Assembly (NCBI GenBank): GCA_026002935.1
Contig: BPGH01000001.1
Location: 1,723,965-1,787,964, forward strand
DNA: 64,000 bases
Origin: Acidimicrobiia bacterium
GTDB taxonomy: Bacteria > Actinomycetota > Acidimicrobiia > IMCC26256 > PALSA-610
Direction of reading: 5' to 3'
Shown here: positions 1 to 8,038 of the stretch, piece after piece
Layout: each line of letters starts with the position of its first letter
How positions within the stretch are numbered: position 1 is the stretch's first letter
Translations under genes and position numbers: made by a program
The notes under the pieces: model-generated
Seen by the model: only the letters and a program-made list of their open reading frames with translations
Told to the model about the DNA's origin: nothing
Database searches by the model: none

Positions 1-1467
1 GTTGCGCGCGGCGACCGCGTCGCACTCGTGTCCGCCAACGTCCCGGAGTGGGTGATCACCTGGTGGGCGTGCGCGATCCTCGGCGCGGTCGTCGTCCCGC
101 TCAACGCGTGGTGGAAGACAGAGGAGCTCGAGTTCGGCATCGTCGACTCCGGCGCGAAGGTCCTGATCGCGGACGAGCGGCGGATCGCGCTCGTGCGCGA
201 CCGGCTCACGGAGATGCGCGAGCTCGAGCACGTGTTCGCGATCGGGGATCCGGGGGCGCACCCCGTGCGGGCCTTCGCCGAGCTGGTAGACGGCGACGGC
301 GACCCGGGGATGCCGACCAACTACATCGAGGAGGACGACCTCCTCGCCATCCTCTACACCTCGGGCACCACCGGCCAGCCGAAGGGCGCGACGCTGACCC
401 ACCGGCAGGCGATCGCGAACCTGCAGAACATCATGGTCGGCGGCGTCGCGGCGGCGATGCGCGGCGACCCGCCGCCGGAGGCGAGCGGGAAGCTCCGGTC
501 GGCGACGTTGCTCGTCGTCCCGCTGTTCCACGTCACCGGGTGCCTCGCGACGATGGTGCTCGCGTACGCGACCGGCGGGAAGCTCGTGCTCATGCCGGTG
601 GGGCGGTTCGACCCCGAGGTCGCGCTCCGGATCATCGAGCGCGAGCGGATCACGTCGTTCGGCGGCGTCCCGACGGTGATGTGGCGCATCCTCGAGTCCC
701 CGAACCTCTCGAAGTACGACCTCTCCTCGGTGCAGCGGGCGAGCTACGGCGGTGCGCCGGCGGCCCCCGAGCTCGTGGAACGCATCGAGCAGGTGTTCCC
801 CAACCTTCGCAAGACGCTCGCGACCGCGTACGGCCTCACCGAGACCGCCTCGGTCGCGACGGCCGTGACCGGTGAGGACTACTTCGCGCACCCCGGCTCG
901 GTGGGGCGGCCCGTGCCGACCGTCGAGGTGCGGGTCGTGACGGAGGACGGTCTCGACGCGGCGCCCGGCGAGCGGGGCGAGGTCTGGATCAAGGGGCCGA
1001 CCGTGATGTCGCGCGGGTACTGGCGCCGGCCCGACGCCAACGAGGCCGCGTTCAGCGACGGCTGGTTCCGCACCGGTGACATCGGGTACCTCGACGAGGA
1101 GGGCTACCTGTACCTCGTCGACCGCGCGAAGGACATGATCATCCGCGGCGGCGAGAACGTGTACAGCGTCGAGGTGGAGCACGTGCTGTTCGACCATCCC
1201 GACGTCGTCGACGCCGCGGTGGTGGGCGTGCCGCACCGAACGCTCGGCGAGGAGGTCAAGGCGGTCGTGCAGCTCCGCCCGGGTTCCACCGCCACCGCCG
1301 ACGACATCCGGGAGTTCTGCCGGCAGCACCTCGCGGACTTCAAGGTCCCGGAGTACGTCGAGATCCGCGACGAGCCGCTGCCGCGCAACCCGGCGGGCAA
1401 GGTGCTCAAGAACCTGCTGCGCGGTCAGGAGACGTCGTTCGCCGCGTCCGACGACCAGACGCTGTAG
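1..1467 (+). CDS. Acyl-CoA synthetase (AMP-forming), 5' end missing
   Basis: ANL-superfamily adenylating enzyme that activates a carboxylic acid, probably a fatty acid, to its acyl-CoA through an acyl-adenylate. The frame is open from base 1, so the N terminus lies outside the window; the GTG at 28 is internal. Visible motifs are the phosphate-binding loop YTSGTTGQPKG (about base 355), the YGLTET adenine-binding motif (about 830), the hinge region GWFRTGDIGYLDEEGYL, DRAKDMIIRGGENV (about 1120) and the C-terminal PAGKVLK segment with the catalytic lysine (about 1395). The chain acid cannot be told from sequence. Family assignment is secure, substrate is not. Confidence 0.93.
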   Translation, partial: VARGDRVALVSANVPEWVITWWACAILGAVVVPLNAWWKTEELEFGIVDSGAKVLIADERRIALVRDRLTEMRELEHVFAIGDPGAHPVRAFAELVDGDGDPGMPTNYIEEDDLLAILYTSGTTGQPKGATLTHRQAIANLQNIMVGGVAAAMRGDPPPEASGKLRSATLLVVPLFHVTGCLATMVLAYATGGKLVLMPVGRFDPEVALRIIERERITSFGGVPTVMWRILESPNLSKYDLSSVQRASYGGAPAAPELVERIEQVFPNLRKTLATAYGLTETASVATAVTGEDYFAHPGSVGRPVPTVEVRVVTEDGLDAAPGERGEVWIKGPTVMSRGYWRRPDANEAAFSDGWFRTGDIGYLDEEGYLYLVDRAKDMIIRGGENVYSVEVEHVLFDHPDVVDAAVVGVPHRTLGEEVKAVVQLRPGSTATADDIREFCRQHLADFKVPEYVEIRDEPLPRNPAGKVLKNLLRGQETSFAASDDQTL

Positions 1468-1488
1468 CGACGGCGCGGGCGTCCCGGC

Positions 1489-1854
1489 GTGCTGCGCGAC
1501 GTGCACGAGGTGCTCGGCTGGGTGGTCGTCGTCGCGAACGCCGTCGCCGGGCTGTTCGCGCTCGCCGCCTGGCGGTGGCGGGCGCTGCGCGGCCGCGCGC
1601 TGTGGGTCGGCGTCGCGGCCGCGCAGGCGACCGTCGCCCTCCAGGTGGTGCTCGGCGTCCTGCTCGTCACCGTCGGCGGCCTCGAGCAGCCCGACATCCA
1701 CGTGTTCTACGGCTTCGTCGCGCTGATCACGGTCGCGCTGATGTACGCGTACCGCGACCTGTGGCGTGCCCGCCGGTGGCTGGAGCTGGCGTACGGGCTC
1801 GGCGGCCTCTTCCTGATGGGCCTGGCGATCCGCGCGATCGTGGAATTGCCGTGA
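1489..1854 (+). CDS. Small integral membrane protein, unknown function
   Basis: Predicted protein of 121 residues with a GTG start 21 bases after the acyl-CoA synthetase stop. About four hydrophobic segments alternate with short Arg/Trp-rich loops (residues about 8-27, 40-62, 70-88 and 97-117), so it should sit in the cytoplasmic membrane. I recognise no enzyme motif. Close spacing on the same strand suggests co-transcription with the upstream synthetase. The start is not certain because no strong ribosome binding site precedes it. Confidence 0.7.
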   Translation: MLRDVHEVLGWVVVVANAVAGLFALAAWRWRALRGRALWVGVAAAQATVALQVVLGVLLVTVGGLEQPDIHVFYGFVALITVALMYAYRDLWRARRWLELAYGLGGLFLMGLAIRAIVELP

Positions 1855-1867
1855 GCGCCGGCGCGGG

Positions 1868-1873
1868 TACGGT
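1868..1873 (+). promoter_or_regulatory. -10-like element TACGGT of ddl
   Basis: TACGGT lies 6 bases before the GTG of ddl. That spacing would place the transcription start at or next to the start codon (leaderless mRNA). No good -35 box is visible. Confidence 0.5.
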
Positions 1874-1879
1874 CGGGTC

Positions 1880-2983
1880 GTGACCGGTCGGCGCCTGCGC
1901 GTGATGCTGCTGTTCGGCGGCCGTTCGGCCGAACACGACGTCTCACGGGTGAGCGCGGCGTCGGTCGCCCGCGCGCTCGACCCGGACCGCTACGAGATCG
2001 TCCCGGTCGCGATCACCCCCGACGGCCGATGGCTCCTCGCGAACGCGGCGCGCGAGCTGCTGGAGCGGTCGCGTGCCGCGCTGCCCCCGGCCCTGCCGGT
2101 CGAGGGGGAGCCGGTCGCGCTGCCCGCGGGCCCGGCGCGCGCCGAGGTGGTGCCGGCGGAGGGGGGGCGGCCGCTGGCGGTCGACGTGGTGGTCCCGCTG
2201 CTGCACGGTCCCTACGGGGAGGACGGCACGGTGCAGGGCCTGCTCGAGCTCGCGGGGTTGCCGTACGTCGGGTCGGGGGTGCTCGGCTCCGCCGTCGGGA
2301 TGGACAAGATCATGATGAAGCGCGCGTTCACCGCCGCCGGGATCCCGACCGCGCGGTTCCTCGCGCTGCGCGACGGTCACGACCGGCGCGGGTTCTGTGA
2401 CGACGTCGAGGCCGAGCTCGGCTACCCGTGCTTCGTGAAGCCCTCGAACATGGGCTCGTCGGTCGGGGTCTCGAAGGCGCACGACCGTGCCGAGCTGGAG
2501 CGCGCGGTCGGGACGGCGTTGCGCTACGACGAGTGGATCCTCGCCGAGGAGGCGGTGCCGGGGCGGGAGATCGAGGTCGCGGTGCTCGGCGACGACCCGC
2601 CCGAGGCGTCGTCGCCGGGCGAGATCGTGCCGGGTGCCGAGTTCTACGACTACGCCGACAAGTACGAGGACGGCGCGGCGCAGCTGCTCGCACCCGCCCC
2701 GTTGACCGACGAGGCGGCGACCGAGGTGCGCGGCCTCGCGGTGCGCGCGTTCGAGGCCTGCCGCTGCGAGGCGATGGCGCGGGTCGACTTCTTCTACGAC
2801 GAGCACGGGCGCGGCTTCGTGTGCAACGAGCTCAACACGATCCCCGGCTTCACCCCGGTGTCGATGTACCCGAGGTTGTGGGAGGTCAGCGGCCTCCCGT
2901 ACGGCGCGCTGCTCGACCGGCTGATCGAGCTCGCCCTGGCGCGCCACGCCCGCCGCGCCGCGCGCGCCGGTGCCCGCCGCTGA
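1880..2983 (+). CDS. ddl: D-alanine--D-alanine ligase
   Basis: Cytoplasmic ATP-grasp enzyme that joins two D-alanines for the peptidoglycan stem peptide. The 367-residue length is normal. The N-terminal [10 protein letters not shown] motif (residues about 12-21), the [14 protein letters not shown] segment that leads into the ATP site, the [11 protein letters not shown] nucleotide-binding loop, and the C-terminal [10 protein letters not shown] magnesium-binding motif are all present. A strand of Arg/Ala residues closes the protein. It has a likely leaderless GTG start (TACGGT 6 bases upstream) and is convergent with the small AsnC-type gene that ends 30 bases downstream. Confidence 0.96.
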   Translation: MTGRRLRVMLLFGGRSAEHDVSRVSAASVARALDPDRYEIVPVAITPDGRWLLANAARELLERSRAALPPALPVEGEPVALPAGPARAEVVPAEGGRPLAVDVVVPLLHGPYGEDGTVQGLLELAGLPYVGSGVLGSAVGMDKIMMKRAFTAAGIPTARFLALRDGHDRRGFCDDVEAELGYPCFVKPSNMGSSVGVSKAHDRAELERAVGTALRYDEWILAEEAVPGREIEVAVLGDDPPEASSPGEIVPGAEFYDYADKYEDGAAQLLAPAPLTDEAATEVRGLAVRAFEACRCEAMARVDFFYDEHGRGFVCNELNTIPGFTPVSMYPRLWEVSGLPYGALLDRLIELALARHARRAARAGARR

Positions 2984-3012
2984 CGCCCCGCGGCGCCCGG
3001 CAGGCCTCGGAC

Positions 3013-3249
3013 TCAGAGGTGGACGACGGGGCAGGTGAGCGTGCGGGTGATGCCGTCGACGAGCTGCACCTGCGACACGACCATCTTGCCCAATTCGTCG
3101 ATCGAGGCCGCTTCCGCCCGCAGGATGACGTCGTAGGGCCCGGTCACGTCGTCGGCCTGCACCACCCCGGGGAGGTTGCGGACCGCTTCCACGACGCTCG
3201 AGGCCTTCCCGACCTCGGTCTGGATGAGGATGTACGCGCTGACGGTCAC
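3013..3249 (-). CDS. Stand-alone AsnC/Lrp ligand-binding (RAM) domain protein
   Basis: Protein of 78 residues equal to the effector-binding alpha/beta (RAM) domain of Lrp/AsnC regulators, without the DNA-binding helix-turn-helix. Residues about 3-12 ([10 protein letters not shown]) form the first strand; [15 protein letters not shown] is the typical middle strand-turn segment; [12 protein letters not shown] closes the sheet. Start is the GTG at 3249, preceded by a strong GAGGAGGG ribosome binding site. Such proteins are known to assemble into oligomers that bind amino acids. It is divergent from pckG across 114 bases, but without a DNA-binding domain it cannot itself be a classical repressor. 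Confidence 0.85.
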   Translation of the reverse strand: MTVSAYILIQTEVGKASSVVEAVRNLPGVVQADDVTGPYDVILRAEAASIDELGKMVVSQVQLVDGITRTLTCPVVHL

Positions 3250-3325
3250 GGCCCCCTCCTCGCTCGTCGCCCGTGCGCGGGATGCTACGCCGCGGCACGG
3301 TTCTGCGCCCCGGCCGGGGGCGAAA

Positions 3326-3331
3326 TACGAT
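3326..3331 (+). promoter_or_regulatory. -10-like element TACGAT of pckG
   Basis: TACGAT about 32 bases before the ATG of pckG, followed by a GAGGG ribosome binding site (3353-3357). This gives a short conventional leader of about 26 bases. Confidence 0.45.
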
Positions 3332-3363
3332 TCGGTCCCTTCCCGGCTCATCGAGGGACGCGC

Positions 3364-5168
3364 ATGACTGCCACGACAGGTACGCCGCCGACCACGAACC
3401 GCAGGCTCCTCGAGTGGGTCGAGCACTGGACGGCGATCCTCCAGCCCGAGCGCGTGCACTGGTGCGACGGGTCCGAGGCGGAGTACGAGGAGCTGTGCCG
3501 GCGGCTCGTCGAGTCGGGCACCTTCACGCGGCTCGACCCGGCCAAGCGGCCCAACAGCTTCTACGCGCGCAGCGACCCCGGCGACGTCGCGCGCGTCGAG
3601 GACCGCACGTTCATCTGCTCGGAGCGCGAGGAGGACGCCGGCCCGACCAACAACTGGCGGGAGCCGGGCGAGATGCGGCGCGAGCTGCTCGCCCGGTACC
3701 GCGGGGCGATGCGCGGCCGGACGATGTACGTCGTCCCCTTCTCGATGGGGCCGCTCGGCTCGCCGATCGCGCACATCGGCGTCGAGCTCACCGACTCCGC
3801 GTACGTCGCGGTCAGCATGCGCACGATGACCCGGATGGGTTCGGGTGCGCTCGAGGTGCTCGGCCCCGACGGCGACTTCGTGCCGTGCGTGCACTCCGTC
3901 GGGATGCCGCTCGCGCCCGGCCAGCGCGACGTGCCCTGGCCGTGCAACGAGGAGAAGTTCATCGTCCACTTCCCCGAGACGCGCGAGATCTGGTCGTACG
4001 GCTCCGGCTACGGGGGCAACGCGCTGCTCGGCAAGAAGTGCTTCGCGCTGCGGATCGCGTCCGTGATGGCGCGCGACGACGGCTGGCTCGCCGAGCACAT
4101 GCTCATCCTGAAGCTCACGAGCCCCGCGGGCGAGGCGCGCTACGTCGCGGCGGCGTTCCCGTCGGCCTGCGGCAAGACGAACCTCGCGATGCTCGTGCCG
4201 ACCCTGCCCGGCTGGACGGCCGAGACGATCGGCGACGACATCTGCTGGATGAAGTTCGGCCGGACGGCCGCCTGTACGCCATCAACCCCGAGTACGGGAT
4301 GTTCGGCGTGGCGCCCGGGACCGGCCCCGACACGAACCCGAACGCGGTCGCGGCGCTCGGCCGCAACACCGTGTTCACCAACACCGCGCTCACCGACGAC
4401 GGCGACGTGTGGTGGGAGGGGCTGAGCGCCCCGCCCGAGCACTGCCTGGACTGGCGCGGCGAGGACTGGACCCCGGCGAGCGACCGGCCCGCCGCGCACC
4501 CCAACAGCCGCTTCACGGCGCCGCTCGCCCAGGTGCCGTCGATCGCGCCCGAGTGGGAGGACCCCAACGGCGTGCCGATCTCGGCCATCCTGTTCGGGGG
4601 CCGGCGGGCCACGACCGTCCCGCTCGTGACGGAGGCCTACAACTGGCAGCACGGCGTGTTCCTCGGCTCGATCATGGCGTCGGAGACGACCGCCGCCGCG
4701 GCCGGCGCGGTCGGCAACCTGCGGCGCGACCCGTTCGCGATGCTGCCGTTCTGCGGCTACCACATGGGCGACTACTTCGCGCACTGGCTGCGCATCGGCG
4801 AGGCCGCCGACGAGTCGAAGCTGCCGAAGCTCTTCTACGTGAACTGGTTCCGCCGCGACGCCGACGGCAAGTTCCTGTGGCCCGGCTACGGCGAGAACAG
4901 CCGCGTCCTCGCGTGGGTCTTCGAGCGGTGCGCGGGGCGCGCGGCCGCGGTCGACACCCCGATCGGCCGGCTGCCGACCCGCGAGTCGCTGCCCACCGAG
5001 GGCCTCGACGTGCCGGAGGCCGCGCTCGACGTGCTGCTCTCGGTCGACCGGGAGGCCTGGCGGGCGGAGCTCCCGCTGATCGCACAGCACTTCGCGGTGT
5101 TCGGCGACCGGCTCCCGTGCGCGCTGCGCGACGAGCTGGACGCGCTGGCGCAGCGCCTGGAGGGCTGA
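3364..5168 (+). CDS. pckG: Phosphoenolpyruvate carboxykinase (GTP), with apparent 1-base deletion
   Basis: Converts oxaloacetate and GTP to phosphoenolpyruvate, CO2 and GDP; a gluconeogenic and anaplerotic enzyme of the cytoplasm. The first frame gives the normal N terminus, [14 protein letters not shown], and the kinase loop FPSACGKTN with its reactive cysteine (about base 4165). At about 4260 the frame changes: reading 'ggccgg' where 'ggcccgg' would be needed, the product continues in another frame as [21 protein letters not shown] through FGGRR, ETTAAAA and YVNWFRR to the stop. Restoring one C gives 601 residues, the family length. The rest is fully conserved, so a sequencing or assembly error is more likely than a true pseudogene. 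Confidence 0.9.
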
Positions 5169-5197
5169 CGGGGACGCAGACGGAGCGGCCGGGCCGG

Positions 5198-5216
5198 GCA
5201 CGGCCGCCCGCCGTGC
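5198..5216. terminator. GC-rich hairpin between convergent pckG and gpx
   Basis: A perfect 7-base-pair stem (gcacggc/gccgtgc) with a 5-base loop lies between the pckG stop at 5168 and the gpx stop at 5240. It could end transcription from both sides. There is no U tract on either strand, so this is only a candidate. Confidence 0.4.
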
Positions 5217-5239
5217 GGGCCGGGGGTGGTCCGGCGCGC

Positions 5240-5728
5240 CTAGCGACCGAGCGCCTGCTCGATCGCGGCGGTGACGGCGGGGTCGGTCGGCTCGACGAGC
5301 GGGGCGAACCGGGCGACGACCGTACCGTCGCGGCCGACCACGAACTTCTCGAAGTTCCAGCGGATGTCGCCGTCGTGGCCGTCGGCGTCGGCGACGGCCG
5401 TGAGCTCCCGGTACAGGGGGTGGCGCCCCTCGCCGTTCACCTCGACCTTCTCGGTGAGGGGGAAGTCGACCCCGTAGTTGGTCGTGCAGAACGTCACGAT
5501 CTCCTCGGGCGTGCCGGGCTCCTGGGCGCCGAACTGGTTGCAGGGCACGCCGATGACGGTGAAGCCCTGGTCGCGGTAGCGGCGGTGCAGCTCCTCGAGC
5601 CCGGTGTACTGGGGCGTGAGGCCGCAGAACGACGCGACGTTCACGACCAGCGCCACCTTGCCGCGCTGGTCCGCGAGGACGCCCGGCGTCCCGTCGATCG
5701 AACCGAGCTCGTGGTCGTAGACGGACAT
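5240..5728 (-). CDS. Glutathione/thioredoxin-type peroxidase (GPx family)
   Basis: Thiol peroxidase of the glutathione peroxidase family, about 162 residues, reducing hydroperoxides in the cytoplasm. The peroxidatic residue is a cysteine (codon TGC, not selenocysteine) in NVASFCGLTPQY; the family tetrad glutamine lies in CNQFG and the tryptophan/asparagine in WNFEKF. In actinobacteria such Cys enzymes usually take electrons from thioredoxin, so the name glutathione peroxidase may mislead. Start chosen at the ATG at 5728 because GGAGG precedes it; an in-frame ATG 8 codons upstream has no such site. It follows the OB-fold gene on the same strand by 51 bases. Confidence 0.92.
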   Translation of the reverse strand: MSVYDHELGSIDGTPGVLADQRGKVALVVNVASFCGLTPQYTGLEELHRRYRDQGFTVIGVPCNQFGAQEPGTPEEIVTFCTTNYGVDFPLTEKVEVNGEGRHPLYRELTAVADADGHDGDIRWNFEKFVVGRDGTVVARFAPLVEPTDPAVTAAIEQALGR

Positions 5729-5779
5729 GCGTTGCCTCCGGTGACGGCGCACGGCACCGTGCGCGGGCCGTGTGTGGGC

Positions 5780-6007
5780 TCAGACCTGGGCGGTGGGCAG
5801 GCCGAGGTCGGGCTCGGCGCCGCTGCGCACGTGCGTCGCGCGGCCCTGGTCGTCGAGGTCGAACACGACCCGCTGGCCCTGGCGCAGCGTGCGGAACACG
5901 GAGCGGTCGAGCGCGCCGGGTGCGAGCACGACCTCGGTCCGGTCGGTGTCGGTCACGACGACGCCTTCGCGCGTGACCGGGTCGTAGGTCTTCACGACTC
6001 CCTGCAT
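5780..6007 (-). CDS. Small cold-shock-like OB-fold protein
   Basis: Protein of 75 residues. The pattern VVKTYDPVTREGVVVTD, a later LDRSVFRTLRQGQRVVFDLD and charged surface resemble a cold-shock (OB-fold) domain, but the aromatic RNP1 motif KGFGFI of CspA is not there (REGVVV instead). Single-stranded nucleic acid binding is therefore plausible but not shown. It lies between rpmB and the peroxidase gene in a leftward group with 50-base gaps. Confidence 0.72.
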   Translation of the reverse strand: MQGVVKTYDPVTREGVVVTDTDRTEVVLAPGALDRSVFRTLRQGQRVVFDLDDQGRATHVRSGAEPDLGLPTAQV

Positions 6008-6062
6008 CGGTGGCCGCGCCTCCGTGTCCGCGTCGCCCGGGTGGGTGGGGGTGACGGCCCGC

Positions 6063-6251
6063 CTAGCGCTTGACGACCTTCCCGGCCTTCAGGCAGGAGG
6101 TGCACACGTGCAGGCGACGCGGCGTTCCGTCGACGACCGCGCGCACGCGTTGCACGTTGGGGTTCCACCGGCGCTTCGTGCGGCGGTGGGAGTGGGAGAG
6201 GCGCATCCCGAAGTGCGGCCGCTTGCCGCAGACCTCGCAGACCGCTGCCAT
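6063..6251 (-). CDS. rpmB: 50S ribosomal protein L28
   Basis: Ribosomal protein L28, 62 residues, a component of the large subunit. It starts [20 protein letters not shown] and contains the [12 protein letters not shown] signature. Two Cys pairs (CEVC and CTSC) mark the zinc-binding C+ form, which in actinobacteria can be paired with a zinc-free C- paralog under zinc limitation. A GAGGTGG ribosome binding site precedes the ATG at 6251. It is divergent from the FakA-like gene. Confidence 0.97.
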   Translation of the reverse strand: MAAVCEVCGKRPHFGMRLSHSHRRTKRRWNPNVQRVRAVVDGTPRRLHVCTSCLKAGKVVKR

Positions 6252-6350
6252 GACACACCACCTCGCCGGAGCTGCTCTGGGGGACGCCGCCGGCCCGCGG
6301 CGGGCCGCGAGGGGCCGTGCGGGCGAGCCGGCCGAGGATAGCAGGCGGCG

Positions 6351-6356
6351 TAGGAT
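6351..6356 (+). promoter_or_regulatory. -10-like element TAGGAT of the FakA-like gene
   Basis: TAGGAT ends 7 bases before the ATG at 6364, so the transcript would begin at or close to the start codon. No ribosome binding site is visible, in line with a leaderless mRNA. Confidence 0.5.
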
Positions 6357-6363
6357 TCGCCCG

Positions 6364-8025
6364 ATGCCGACGCTGACGAGCCTGTCCGCCGCCGAGCTGC
6401 GTCGGGCGACGATGCGTTTCCGCGACGCACTGCGGGCGCACCAGGAGGAGCTCAACCGGCTCAACGTCTACCCGGTGCCCGACGGCGACACCGGGACGAA
6501 CATGGCGCTCACGCTCGAGTCGGTCTGCGGCGAGCTCGCCTCCGCGGAGTCGATGGGCGAGGTGTGCCACGCGATCAGCCGCGGCTCGTTGATGGGGGCC
6601 CGGGGCAACTCGGGGGTGATCACGTCGCAGATCCTGCGGGGCCTCGCCGAGGAGTTCCGCGGGCTCGCCGAGATCGGGCCCGGCGACGTCGCCCGCGGCC
6701 TGCGGCGGGGCGCCGACGCCGCCTACGAGGCCGTGCTGCGCCCGGTCGAGGGGACGATCCTGACCGTCGCGCGCGAGGCCGCGGAGGCCGCCGAGGACGC
6801 GCTCGCGTCGGGTCCGCCCGGCGGCACGGGCGACGCGGCGCTCGTCACCGTGCTCGACCGGGCCGCGGCCGCCGCGTGCGACGCGGTCGCCAGGACCCCG
6901 GAGCTGCTGCCGGTGCTGCGCGACGCGGGGGTGGTCGACGCCGGCGGAAAGGGGCTGTGCCTGCTGCTCGACGCGCTGCTCGAGGTGGTCGACGGCCGGC
7001 CGATCCCCGAGCCGGAGGTCGTCGCCACCCCGGCGGCCGTCGCCGCGCACCTGCGGGGGGAGGACGTCTCCGGCCTGCGCTACGAGGTCATGTACCTCCT
7101 CGAGGCGCCCGACGAGGCCGTCGACGGTCTGCGCCGGGCATGGGCCGCGATCGGCGACTCGATCGTCGTCGTCGGCGGTGACGGGCTGTGGAATTGCCAC
7201 GTCCACACCGACGACATCGGCGCCGCGATCGAGGCGGGCATCGAGGCCGGCCGCCCGCGCGACATCCGCGTCACCGACCTCGCCGAGCAGGTGCAGGGGG
7301 TCGAGGAGGCCGCGTGGGTGCGCGACGCGGAGGCGGCGGAAGCGCCCGCCGGTGCCACCGAGCCCGTCACGACCGCGGTCGTGGCCGTCGCGGTCGGCGA
7401 CGGCGTGCGCCGCCTGCTCACGAGCCTCGGCGTGCAGCGCGTCGTCGCCGGCGGCCAGTCGATGAACCCCTCGACGGCGCAGATCCTCGAGGCCGTCGAG
7501 GCCTGCGACGCGGACTCGGTCGTGGTCCTGCCGAACAACAAGAACATCGTCCCGGTCGCACGCCAGGTCGACGCGCTGACCGCCAAGCACGTCGAGGTGG
7601 TGCCGACGACGAGCATCCCCGAGGCGCTCGCGGCGCTGGTCGACTACGACCCCCGGGCCGGCGCCGACGAGAACGCGGCGACCATGACCGCCGCGCTCGA
7701 GCGGGTGCGCACCGGCGAGGTCACCCGGGCGGTGCGCGACTCGGTCGCGGAGTGCGGGAGGATCCGCGAGGGCGACTGGATCGCGCTCGCGCGCGGCGAG
7801 GGCATCGTGGCCACCGCCGGTTCCCCGGCCGAGGCCGTCGCGCGCCTGCTCGACCGGCTCGTCGACGAGGGCAGCGAGATCGTCACCGTGCTCGTCGGAG
7901 CCGACGCGCCCGCGTCGGAGACCCAACGCGTGCGCGAGCACGTCGAGCTCGCGTTCCCGCACGTCGAGGTCGAGTTCCACGACGGCGGGCAGCCCCTGTA
8001 CCCGTACCTCGTCGGCGTCGAGTAG
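6364..8025 (+). CDS. DAK2-domain fatty acid kinase-like protein (FakA/YloV family)
   Basis: Protein of 553 residues. The N-terminal DAK2 domain (residues about 10-210) has the ATP/Mg motif [14 protein letters not shown], the [14 protein letters not shown] segment and [13 protein letters not shown] middle domain (about 230-330) contains NCHVHTDD, and the C-terminal DegV-like part (about 340-553) includes GGQSMNPST and VLPNNKNI. Family members phosphorylate fatty acids carried by FakB (DegV) proteins, feeding PlsX/PlsY. plsX lies about 6 kb away. The gene is immediately upstream of recG, a pairing common in Gram-positive genomes. No fakB is in the window. Confidence 0.9.
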   Translation: MPTLTSLSAAELRRATMRFRDALRAHQEELNRLNVYPVPDGDTGTNMALTLESVCGELASAESMGEVCHAISRGSLMGARGNSGVITSQILRGLAEEFRGLAEIGPGDVARGLRRGADAAYEAVLRPVEGTILTVAREAAEAAEDALASGPPGGTGDAALVTVLDRAAAAACDAVARTPELLPVLRDAGVVDAGGKGLCLLLDALLEVVDGRPIPEPEVVATPAAVAAHLRGEDVSGLRYEVMYLLEAPDEAVDGLRRAWAAIGDSIVVVGGDGLWNCHVHTDDIGAAIEAGIEAGRPRDIRVTDLAEQVQGVEEAAWVRDAEAAEAPAGATEPVTTAVVAVAVGDGVRRLLTSLGVQRVVAGGQSMNPSTAQILEAVEACDADSVVVLPNNKNIVPVARQVDALTAKHVEVVPTTSIPEALAALVDYDPRAGADENAATMTAALERVRTGEVTRAVRDSVAECGRIREGDWIALARGEGIVATAGSPAEAVARLLDRLVDEGSEIVTVLVGADAPASETQRVREHVELAFPHVEVEFHDGGQPLYPYLVGVE

Positions 8026-8038
8026 GCGCCGGGCCGCG

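Noticed and set aside
5601-5640. Selenocysteine in the GPx active site
   Set aside because: The codon at the peroxidatic position is TGC (Cys), not TGA, and the frame has no internal stop.
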